This document shows positions 35,118 through 45,500 of a stretch of 51,941 nucleotides of DNA, in pieces. The stretch is taken from assembly GCA_002284615.2 (NCBI GenBank), contig MU070153.1, positions 59,750 to 111,690 of the forward strand, read 5' to 3'. The stretch is from Dunaliella salina. Lineage: Eukaryota > Chlorophyta > Chlorophyceae > Chlamydomonadales > Dunaliellaceae. Positions within the stretch are counted from its first letter, which is position 1. Every line of letters starts with the position of its first letter. The notes beneath the pieces are model-generated. The model was not told the DNA's origin and did no database searches. It worked only from the letters and a program-made list of their open reading frames with translations. Both the position numbers and the translations under genes were made by a program.

Positions 35118-35453
35118 TTAAGTGCAGAGGAAGACTCCTGGGTATTGGGCTCCACATACATGCCGAACCAAAATCGTCACATTTCCTGAATACATGGCTT
35201 GCAGAACTGATTCAAAGGAATCCAGGTGCCCACCTCTACAAATTGTCCAACTCAGCTGCTGTGTCCACATCCACCTCCATCGTGCTCCCCCTGCATTCTG
35301 AGTGACTCCAAAGCAGTCCATTCCATTGTCAACTTCAGCTTCCTCCTGTTCATCACTTATCCATGCACCTACATCTTTTTCTTCCTCAGTTTCATCTTCC
35401 TTTAACGAATCAAGATCAGGCTCCTCACCTTCATCAATACCAACACAGGTAGC
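35118..35453 (-). CDS. Acidic ORF of unknown function (possible exon or transposon fragment)
   Basis: Open for 111 codons after an in-frame TAG that could be the AG of an acceptor (gaattag). The product has an acidic stretch (GIDEGEEPDLDSLKEDETEE, DVGAWISDEQEEAEVD) followed by WRWMW and a hydrophobic end. I do not recognise a family. The acid-rich tract resembles linkers in some transposase-derived proteins, but this is weak. There is no ATG near its beginning. Confidence 0.4.
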   Translation of the reverse strand, partial: ATCVGIDEGEEPDLDSLKEDETEEEKDVGAWISDEQEEAEVDNGMDCFGVTQNAGGARWRWMWTQQLSWTICRGGHLDSFESVLQAMYSGNVTILVRHVCGAQYPGVFLCT

Positions 35454-35653
35454 CTAATTCAATGCCATCAATTTTCACAAATAGAGCGTAGCATATCCTC
35501 TCTTGAACCAATGGGAACTTAACATGTACCTAAGCAACAGCAGCAAGATTAAAATATTACGAATCATCCCCCAATGTAAGCAATCTGATGCCCAATGGGG
35601 CCTGGGAAGCCCCTACTTGAGTCCCTTGAGGGGTGAAATTTGGGGCCTCCAGG

Positions 35654-36700
35654 GAAAGAAAAGAAAAGAAAAAGAAAAAAGAAAAACTACGTAGGCAGAG
35701 AAACTCTCCCTACATCAATTAAGGAAGAGGAGACACATTGGCTCAAAAAGAGCCGTGTGCCCCCTCCACCACAAAGTATGAAAAAGAGAATTCTAATGTG
35801 GATCTGGAGGGTTATTAGAAGCTTCTGGCTCTAGAACCTGGCTGTGGGAAGTATTCGTGTTTTCAATAGCTCGGCGTGTGGTGACTAATTTGTGGGCATA
35901 TTGAATAGAATGGGCATGAAGTTGTTGAGCAAGCTTCGTGGCATGCTGATGATCCAATCCTAGTTGTTTGAATTGCTTGAGGGTATGCTCAGNGTAAATA
36001 GTTCCACCTACACCCAGGAGGATAGGGTGAATTGTGACACCTTTAGCGTTAATAAGTTTACAAAGGTCTGCATGTTGCTGCTTTGCTGCGTTCAACTGAT
36101 GCTCTGGCCTTGTGTCTTCACAGCACTTGATTTCTATTGGGTGCACATGGCGTTCATTTGCATGGAGTTCATGGGGTTGCTTCATGCGGCTAGTTCTCGT
36201 GGTCCTCAGTGAGGAGCTGCGCAAAGCGTGATGGGAATGGGTAGGAGAAACACCGTTAGAAGTATGATTGGCATTAAAAGGGGTGACCAGAACAGCATCT
36301 GGTCGACTGGAGTTGAGTCTTTTCCTCTCTGAAAGGTTACGAGGGAAGAGGTAAGCAGGTAAAGTTCTGTTTGAGGCATGTGTAGGGAGTTGGAGGTTGT
36401 GTTGGGCAAGCTTAAAATCGCTTCCTATGTCTGCATAGACCAGGCCTGCCCCTACATGGCATTTGCTGAGGGCTTTTGTAATCATTCTGCCTGCAATGCT
36501 ATGGTGTTCAGTTTTCATGTTGGAAATGATATGGTTTTGGCAGCCTGAGAGCATGTGTAGTGCGCTATCCAAATGATGGCATCCTGGGAGGGGACAAGAT
36601 GGATCTGTTGACCTTTTGAAGCGTACTGCATGTTTTTGGTTGTTTAGGGTGCCTGTGCGGTACCGCAGGATGGTATGGTTGGGAACACTACATCCCATTG
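35654..36700 (-). mobile_element. Family A copy A6, 5'-truncated
   Basis: On the minus strand the frame 36698-35793 is open for 301 codons: LRYRTGTLNNQKHAVRF, the CCHC knuckle CPLPGCHHLDSALHMLSGC, NRTLPAY, the RLE motifs SRPDAVLV and IEIKCCED, and the terminal helices. The tail with hairpin and pyrimidine tract is at 35775-35654. The copy is 5'-truncated between RNase H and CCHC. One N lies in the RLE. It is younger than A1 since the frame is intact. Confidence 0.88.
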
Positions 36701-37209
36701 CATGCTAGTTGGTAAGGGCTGCCAGCAATCGACACTTGCATAAGGTGAGCAGGGTCTGTGATGACGCGGGGGGAAGAGACAGGCTGGGCATGGAGGCCCT
36801 GCCCCTCCCTCTCCCCATCCCTCTCCCTGAAGGGGCCTTCCTTTCGTTGGTTATGAAGTTGACCTTGCTATGAAAAACAACATCTCCAAGACGCTTATAA
36901 GAAAATTTGGTTTTTTTTCGACCAGATCCTTGAAAAATTTGGGTTTGACCGCATTTGGCATGCGCCTCCGGTGTTGGCCAAATCCTTGTATTTGGGAAAC
37001 CCGAGGGTTTCAACTTCCCTTCATAAGAAGGCACAGATTTCAGCCATTTTTCTTAAAAAGAATCATGAAACTGCAGCACCTTGCTCATAGTTTTACCAGA
37101 TTTGCAAGCTGCAGCTCCAGAGAACCAAACAGAAATAACAGAGTTAATCTGCACATGAACTTGATGGTGTGGCAGGTGCTGACAATGATGAGTGCGTCGG
37201 AAAGTGTGG

Positions 37210-37475
37210 TTTGGTCTGATGTAGGCCTGGTTCAGGACAGTTGGTTCTGATTTGAACCTGAATCAGGAGGGAGGTCTGATCTGGACCTGATCTTCCCCTG
37301 ATTCAGGATGGGAAACGCCTGATTCAGAAGCGTCAGAAATTTCCTGGCACGGTTGAAGAGCGGTTGATGCGGTTGATGAGCAGTTGAAATTATTTCAACC
37401 GCTTTTCAACCGCAAGGGGTTGAATCAACCGTGCGGTTGAAATCAACCGCTTCAACCGCAACACAACCGCACGGT
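37210..37475. repeat. Field of CCTGATTCAG and GCGGTTGAA motifs, part 1
   Basis: Both motifs recur in both orientations within a short span (gattcagg/cctgaatc at 37250-37330; gcggttga/tcaaccgc at 37353-37475). Confidence 0.75.
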
Positions 37476-38111
37476 AATGTTTGAACTTCAAGCTAAATTA
37501 AATTGGGGCAACATAAAGGCTTGTTTGGCACATTTTGGGCAGAGTAAGCATAATTGATAGTAGCCTCTGTGTAAAATACCCTTGTTAGTTTGAATCTAGA
37601 CATTCGTCACTGATTGGCAACTTGGCAGAGTCTGAAAGGGTTCTGAATCAGAGGTATTCAGTGACTGAACAGTCTGGGATGGCCAAGGATCAGAGGGTCT
37701 GAATCAAAGGAAAAAGGGTCTGATTGGAGGTCTGGCTATTGACAGAATACACACCTGTTTTGGATGGGATCAGAAACCTGTCTTAAATGGATTAAGACAC
37801 CTGACTTGGATGGAATCAGACAAAAAGGGCTCTGAAAAGGGTCTGAATCAGAGGTATACAGTGACAGAGCAGTAACAGATGCAAAAGGTGATGTGTTTTT
37901 CCATCTGCCATTATTGATGGTGAGGTTGCAAGGCAGACACTGAGGCACATGCACAGCCTATGAAGAAGTTTTTATACAAAATATATATTGCACAAATATG
38001 GATGAGGATTTGGATTTAGAGGTCTAAGCTCAACAGTACAGAAAGATATGCACCAGGGAGTCCTGGAATCGAAAGATATTTTACTCGTTCCTCGCCCTGT
38101 TTTTCCTACTT

Positions 38112-38700
38112 TTCACTGTGCGGTTGAAATCAAGCGCAGTTTCAACCGCAAAATTTCAACCGCAAACCTGCGGCTATTAACCAAATTTTCAACCGCTCTT
38201 CCACCGCGGTTGATTTCAACCCATTCAACCGCTATTCAACCGAGGCGTGAAATGTCCGACGATGTTGAACTGCCTTACGGTAATCTTGTTGGCTTACTCG
38301 AGGCAGGTCTGAATCAGTTCTGGTCACCTGCGTCAGGATGAACAACGCCTGATTCAGAACTGCCTTTTCTAATCTATTTTGCGTACTTGGAGCAGGTCTG
38401 TTCTGGACCTGATCCACACCTGATCCAGGATGAAGAACGCCTGACAAAGGGCTGCCTCTTTTAATCTAATTTGCCTGATTGGAGCAGGTCTGAATCAGGC
38501 AAATTTTGATATACACCTGATTCAGGATGGACAACCCCTGATTCAGAACTGCCTTTTTTATAATCTAGTCGGCTTACTGATCTGGACCTGATCCAGGTCT
38601 GAATCAATCAGGACCTTGCCTGTTCAAGAACTGCCTGATTCAACCCAATTCTATCAATTTCCGGGAGGTCTGAGTCAGTTCTAAAGTGCACCTTATTTAT
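38112..38700. repeat. Motif field, part 2
   Basis: TTCAACCGC/GCGGTTGAA cluster at 38112-38246, then repeated gcaggtctgaatcag, gattcaggatg and ctgattcagaactgcct blocks to about 38640. No ORF explains it. Confidence 0.75.
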
Positions 38701-38805
38701 GGTTGTTTGCACCTGAATCAGAAAAGCTCTACTAATAAAACGTCTTTGCACTATGTATGGCCCCCTAAAGGCCACTTGTCTGCTGAGTAAACTCGCTAAA
38801 GAAAG

Positions 38806-38960
<155 letters not shown>

Positions 38961-39179
38961 TTTATATACCATATATACTATGCTATACGATATATATGTA
39001 AACTATATGTAATACAAATAGTTTGCCATGAATCATTGCAGTTATTACGACTTAATTCAGTCGTTACACTGCCCATGGGCCCAGGAGGCCTCTGATGACC
39101 GGTCACTGGTTCGAAGCCTTAAGTATGCCATTAAGTATGCCATTAAGTTTGCCAATTTTCCCTGCTGAGGCTTGTTGCC

Positions 39180-39375
39180 TAAGCCTCCTGATCTTCACCT
39201 GAATCAGGCTGGATCCATTCTGAATTTCCTTCTGAATCAGGTAGTAATATTTTCTGAATCAGGTGGAATTCCTGCTGAAGACAACCAGATTCAGTTCTCT
39301 CTCCCAGCTGTGCCTTGCTCAGGTTGTTCCTGAAAGCCTCCTGGTTTGAACCTGATTCAGGAAAAACCCGTTCTG
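39180..39375. repeat. Motif field, part 3
   Basis: More cctgaatcagg, ctgaatcaggt and cctgattcagg blocks. Confidence 0.6.
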
Positions 39376-40459
39376 AATTTCCAGGACTATCAAACTTTCC
39401 GACGTGCATGTTCAAACCCCTTTTCAATTCGTGCCTATTCAGACAAAGAGCAAAGCCACTAGCTTCCAAGTTGAATTGCCATGCCACCTGGAGATCAACG
39501 ACCATGATTAATACCAGATGTGCTCTTTGCTTACAGGGCTTTCCCGCGATGGGGGGGAAAGCTGGGTGCGCGACGGTGGAGACCAGGAGGAAGACAGTTT
39601 AGGCGGCTAGGAGCATAAAAATCAACCATCCAGATACCTTGCAGGGCTTTCCCTCTTCTCAGCACAAGGGGCTGCCATGGCACTTTCATAGGAGGGATTC
39701 ATCTACTGTTGGGAAGGATAGACTTGGTAAAGCTACTAGGCAGCGAGGGGTTAGAAGTGAGGAACCATCCATTCCTTAGAATTACTCCTAAGACCAGTCT
39801 TAGAATGGTGCAGTTACGCTGCAGGCGATTTGTGCGTGGTTGTCCCAAAAGGCCAATTTTGACTTCATTTTGACCTCTGAGACCCGCCGCATCTATGTCA
39901 GGTGTGCTTTAGTGGTTTTCCCAGAACTTAAATGTGTACTTTTCGACCTCAATGACCTTGCATGTGCTCCTTCAGTCCTGGAGTGCACTCAGCAGTCCAC
40001 AATTGAAAAACGATTTGGGTAACTATGAGTAATCGTGCCCCAAAAACGGCAATGTTGATGGCCCGTCAGGAAGGCGTTTTTGCTTGAACTGTCAAATTTT
40101 CAAACCTGACAGCTGGTGCACCGGGCCTCAAAAAAAGAGAGCAGACGGATATTTTTATTTTGTCACGGTTATTGAACTCGGTGTTCAATGACTTCGATCC
40201 CTCAAGTCGTTTTTTGGTGAGGGGTCCCATCTTTGTCTGGACACCGACCCCCCCTGCATCTTCCCAACCACTGCACCATCCCAGATTCTGAGATCAGTTT
40301 TGTTGTCCAATTTTGCAACATAAAACCACTCATAAGTCAAAAATGGGATTGGAGCAACTTGGTCAGGTGTGAACACCGCTACTCTGTGTCTCAAACTTGA
40401 ATATGCAGGGTGTTACTCAGGCAGAGGTCACAAACACAGGTTTTTGGAGTAAAATTTTT

Positions 40460-40912
40460 CAATGGCCCAGGGATGATTCAGAAGTCGTGGGATTTGGGGT
40501 GATCAAGGGCCAGGAGAGTGACCTAGAACCCTCCAACTTTTATCATATTTTGATGAACGAAACTTTTGACAGGAGGGTGACAGGATCCTCCAATTTTCCA
40601 GAGCTGGACAACTCCTAATATCACTGGATATGATCTTCCCTAACTCTCTTTCTCAAACCTAACCATTCCAACCATTTCTATTCCATATAATATCATGTTC
40701 ACCAAAAAATCATGAAAATCGGAGATTCCCAGATCACTCTCCTGGCCTCAGATCACCCTAAAGTGGCCCACAGCTCCACCCTGGGACCGTTTTTCTCTCC
40801 CAATTTTTTGGATTTATAACCCATGTATACACTACGAACATCCTGCATACTCAGAAGTGGGAAAGAAGAAAGTAAAAATTTGGCCTTTTTGGCACCCCTT
40901 GTGCTGGGTTGG
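40460..40912 (-). repeat. Dispersed repeat family D, reverse copy with a partial forward copy beside it
   Basis: 40640-40912 is the reverse complement of the 32575 unit (ccaaccatttctattcc, ctcctggcctcagatcaccc, cccacagctccaccctggga, tttttggcacccctt). A partial forward copy lies at about 40460-40570. Together they could form an inverted pair. Confidence 0.65.
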
Positions 40913-40970
40913 ACCAGGCCTTGCCTCAGTGGCAGCGCACAGACTTCATTGCTTTATAATAGATCTACAG

Positions 40971-41096
40971 ATGCTTACTCATTTGCATCCATATACATGC
41001 TTACTCATTTGCATCCATACACATGCTTACTCATTTGCATCCGTAGACATGCTTACTCATTTGCATCCATAGACATGCTTACCCATTTGCATCCAG
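40971..41096 (+). repeat. ~27-bp tandem repeat, five copies
   Basis: Unit atgcttactcatttgcatcc plus a variable atagac. Lies just upstream of element B1. Confidence 0.92.
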
Positions 41097-41124
41097 GTAT
41101 GTTTCGAGATATAATGTACCTTAT

Positions 41125-41880
41125 CAAAACCTCAGAAACACCAACACGCTTCTACAAAGTCAAATTCCATTGCGGTATCATTGAAATCGCAAGTGCAGAA
41201 CACTCATTTTTAATGCAGCAAAGGAACCTTACAGAACTGACAATTGCTTTCCATGATCAGAGGACCCTTTTTCCAAGCCCTTTTTCAAACCTTTTCTGGC
41301 TTGCTGCTCAAAAAACTCACTCAACCACAGAGGAACTTTGAATACTGCCAAATCTACGTGATAAACTCAAATAAAAAAATACATGACACACACAAATTAG
41401 GGGCAGCTCATACAAGCACCAACAGCTACACAAATTGGCAAAATTTTTTGATCAGTAAAAAGATGGCAAGCAATTTACAGGCCAACCTGGCCCTCCACTT
41501 CGCCCTTATGGCATAGATGTCCCTGATGAAGTCAAAAGAAATATCCCAAGCTGGTTGTATCCTACAGGACGAACTCCTGCCATACAACGAAGCAAACCGG
41601 GCAGCATAACCATTCTACCAATGCAAGGCAAAGACACCACTCATTCTCCGAGATTGTTGAATCCTACAGACAGAGAAACTTAACGCATTGAGCTGAAGTT
41701 CTGCTCAGGCACCAAGCCTGAACAAACTCCCCTGAATGCACAAAATCAAGGCAAAAACAATTCCAAAGCCTTAATTTAACTAAAGAAAAGGCAAAGGCAA
41801 CCAAACTTGCAGCAAGACTCCACTGCCATGCCTTAACAGAAAATTGCAACAATAAAAACACCATCCAACAACACCAACAA
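41125..41880 (+). pseudogene. Element B1: RNase H end and RLE of a related retroelement
   Basis: Plus-strand pieces read TRFYKVKFHCGI (RNase H motif before the last aspartate), NLFWLA, ILPNLRDKL and, after an internal loss of the CCHC part, LDVPDEVKRNIPSWLYP-like, SKPGSITILPM and RIELKFCSGTKPEQTP (RLE). Order and motifs match family A but sequence is quite diverged. Stops and frameshifts interrupt it. Confidence 0.65.
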
Positions 41881-42415
41881 TACAGAACCGGGGGCACAGG
41901 CTACAGTGATGCATCTACTGGGCGGGCTGGGTTCAGGAGGGTCAGACGCAAGCCTGGACGGATGGCCGGCAACCCACCGGATCCCCATGGCTACTGGTGA
42001 GGCTCACGTTTAGTACCAGCGCTGACTGTTGAGTCTTCCCTTCTTGCACGCTGGATACTGTCCAGCGTAGACTTTTACTTTCAACGTGCACCCTTCCAAA
42101 ATCAAATTGCACAATGACATCCTTGGTAACGAAGGCGCTGGTCATTTGCTCTTTAAGCAGCAAAGTTGCCTGATAAAGCTGACGCCTCTCTCAACCAGGC
42201 AGAAAACTCTTTCTTCCTTCTTTATTGACTTGCTGCACCAACTAGGAAACCTGACTCTCATACATAACTCTGCTCCCTTTCAAACCTCCGAGACAAATTG
42301 AAGCAACATGCGTGACAAGCATATTGGGGACAGCAAACATTAGCTCTTATAGCTACAAAAATTGGCAAAACCTGCAAAGGCTGTCCAGTCATTCATTTAC
42401 AGTCAGTCTTAAAAT
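41881..42415 (+). pseudogene. Element B1b: second RNase H/linker piece
   Basis: 42100-42415 again reads GNEGA-like, ADASLNQAE, LSNLRDKLKQH and NWQNLQ-like sequence, that is, the RNase H end and linker in a second copy. 41905-42080 resembles 48250-48420, so a shared block lies between. Confidence 0.5.
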
Positions 42416-42416
42416 A

Positions 42417-42500
42417 GAAAAAAAGCCTACGCAAGCCAAAGGCCGCGTGCATTAAGGGAAGTACTGCTAACTGGACAGTCAGAGGCCTCACCAGAAGGCT
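42417..42500 (-). repeat. T2 tail copy, minus strand
   Basis: Reads ctggtgaggcctctgactg, cttcccttaatgcacgcgg, cctttggcttgcgtaggc and a T tract. It lies directly after the A7 tail on the same strand. Confidence 0.78.
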
Positions 42501-42503
42501 TTC

Positions 42504-45500
42504 AAAAGAAAAGAAAAGAAAAACTACGTAGGCAGAGAAACTCTCCCTACATCAATTAAGGAAGAGGAGACACTTTGGCTCGGAAAAGAGCCGTGTGCCC
42601 ACTCCACCACAAGGTATGAAAAAGAGAATGCTAATGTGGATCTGGAGGGTTGCTAGAAGCACCTGGTTCTAGAACCTGGCTGTGGGAAGAATTCTTGTTT
42701 TCAATAGCGCGGCGTGTGGTGACTAGTTTGTGTGCATATTGTACAGAATGAGCATGAAGTTGTTGGGCAAGCTTAGTGGCACGATGGTGATCCAGTCCTA
42801 GTTGTTTGAATTGCTTGAGGGTGTGCTCAGTGTAAATACTACCACCAACACCCATGAGAATAGGGTGGATTGTAACAACTTTAGCGTGAATAAGTTTACA
42901 TAGGTCTGCATGCTGCTGCTTTGCAGCTTTCAACTGATGCTCAGGCCTTGTGTCTTCACAGAACTTGATTTCTATCAAGTGCACATGGCGTTCATTCGCA
43001 TACAATTCATGGGGTTGCCGTCCACTCCTAATCCTGGTGGTCCCCCGCATGGACCTGCGCAAAAGGTGTTGTGTTTGAATGGAAGAAACATTGTGGGAAG
43101 TTGGCTTGGCATTAAAAGGGGTGATCAAAATAGCATCTGGTCGACTTATATTGAGTCTTTTCCTTCCTTGAAGGTTACAAGGGAAAAAGTGAGCAGGTAT
43201 AGTTCTATTTGAGGCATGTGTAGGGAGTTGAAGGTTATGTTGTGCAAGTTTGAAATCGCTTCCAATGTCTGTGTAGACCAGGCCTGCTCCTACAGGGCTT
43301 TTGCTGAGTGCTTTTGTAATCATTCTGCCTGCGATGTTATGGCGTTCAGTTTTCATGTTGGAGATGATATGGTTCTGGCAGCCTGAGAGCATGTGGAGTG
43401 CGCTATCCAAGTGATGGCAGCCTGGAAGGGGGCACATTGGGTCAGAAGACCTTTTGAAACGGATTGCATGTTTTTGATTGTAGAGGGTGCCTGTACGATA
43501 CTGCAGGATAGTACGCTTCATGGGTATGGAAATGTTGGGCAAATGTCTGAAGGCATTGCTAATTTTCTTATCCACTTGCGGTAATAAGTTTTGATAGTAA
43601 GAGTAGTAACCAGTTCTGGCATTGGCATATCCAAGTTTGTGTTTAGAATGCATGTGGGACTTGAGAGCATCTTGAAGATTTGGGAGATAGGTGAGTTTAG
43701 GGGCAGGTGGGGGACCCGTAGATCTGCCTGCAGCATGCACTCTTTCTTCCTTGGCTATCCAGAAAATATTTGTAAATGGATTTCCACCAGGACCTGCAAC
43801 AGGTATCTCGGTGTCTGCCACACAGTTCTGGGCTTGCTTTGCCTGATGCTTTGCAATGGCATCTGCACATTCATTTCCAGCGATGCCAGCATGGGACTTC
43901 ACTTTGTAAATTCGAATTGTGGTATGGAAGTCTCTAATGAGCGTTGAAATCATTGTAAGGACGTCTCCTTGGATATGCCTCAGATGTCTTTCAGGATAGA
44001 GAAGCTGTTTACGTATTTGATTGAAAGAGGTGAGGCTGTCTGATGCAATATCTGCATTTTTGGTAATGATAGCAGCAGCAATTGCTGCTAGTTCAGCTCT
44101 AGTGATGGTTTTAGTAATCCCGGCACCGTTTGGGTCTACAAAGTTTTTGCTGTCAGTGGACGGACAGTAGACGCCTGCTCCAATTTCTTGCTTTCCATTA
44201 TGGACAAGGCAGCTGCCATCTGTGTATGCCCATGTCCTCCAATCAGCAACTTTGAGAGTTAAGGGAGTTCTGGATTGGCTGGGCACGAAGTCTGTATCTT
44301 GGGTACTCGAATGTAAATTTCTAGGGTGTTTAGAGACATGTTGTTTGTCAAAAGGGAGGCGTTTCAGTTTATTGAAGCCTGGCATGTGAGCATGCATGGG
44401 ATTTAGGACAGGGTGGCTGCTGACGTTTGTCAGCTTCCACTGTGTGGCTTCNTTCAAATCTCCTTTCAGGCCCTGTAGCCAGTCTTTGTTATGATTGTTG
44501 AGATGAACTCGAGCTGCAGTGTTCCAGACAGCAAAGATACAAAGGTCCCAGGTATGCTGAGGTAGAGGTATCTCTTGATTAGGACATGATTGAGGGGCAC
44601 TGTAAACAAGTGTTTTGCGAGGTATGGTTCCAAGGTTATAACAGAGGTGTGGGTAGGCAGTGACAAGTTTGNAGTAGGGGTTGGTTATCATGTTCTTATT
44701 CCAAGCCGGAAGGAACATGAATGTAGCGGTGGCTTGTGTGTTGAGAATGGCAGAGTAAATGGCATGTTGCAAAGCTTGGGTCATGATTTCCTCGTCATAA
44801 ATGGGATGGCAGACTGAGAAGCCTGAAAATTTGGATGAGAAGGCATTATGCATGGCACCAAAAAGAGTATCTCTGGNGTCCGCACTCCAATAATTCTGGT
44901 ATTGTGGGTTGTGGTCTAGTGGGGAGGCCATTTTTTCTTGGGTTACCAAAGCCCAATTTTGAAAGGCAGTATGAATGTGAGTTGGGAGGGCTCTTGAAAA
45001 AGAGTCTTTGATCTTCTTGCTAGAGTACTTTCTTTGAAGCATGGATTTGCGGGTAAGAAGTCCTTGCAGCTCAGTGGCAAAGCTGCCAGGAGGTGGTGTC
45101 ATTTTCTCGTGCATGCCAGCAAGCTTGGCTCCATAAAAAGCCCTATAGAGGATTTGGAAGCGGTTAGGAGATATCATACCAACACATTTGCCTTGTGTAT
45201 TATATATGCAAGCCATGTGTGTCTTGAAAATTATTGGGAGAATGAGGGGTGTTGGAGTAGGGGAGGAACGGCTGTGGGATCCTGTGTCAGGTGATATTGG
45301 ATGAGAGGGTTGCTTGTCTGTGTATTTTACAAGGTCAACCTCANGCAGCCAATATTNGCATGAGCTTGTGGGTTTTATGTCTGCTTGTGGGTTAGTGGGG
45401 TTTGTATCAAATGAGATTTTGTTGCGCAATTCTGTGTCCAACTTCTGCTGCCATACACTGGTTTCAGTAGGTTTTTCAAAGCCCTGTCTTTCCAGATTTG

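Noticed and set aside
40971..41096. CRISPR-like array
   Set aside because: Units abut with 6-nt variable linkers, no spacers of regular length, and the DNA is eukaryotic.
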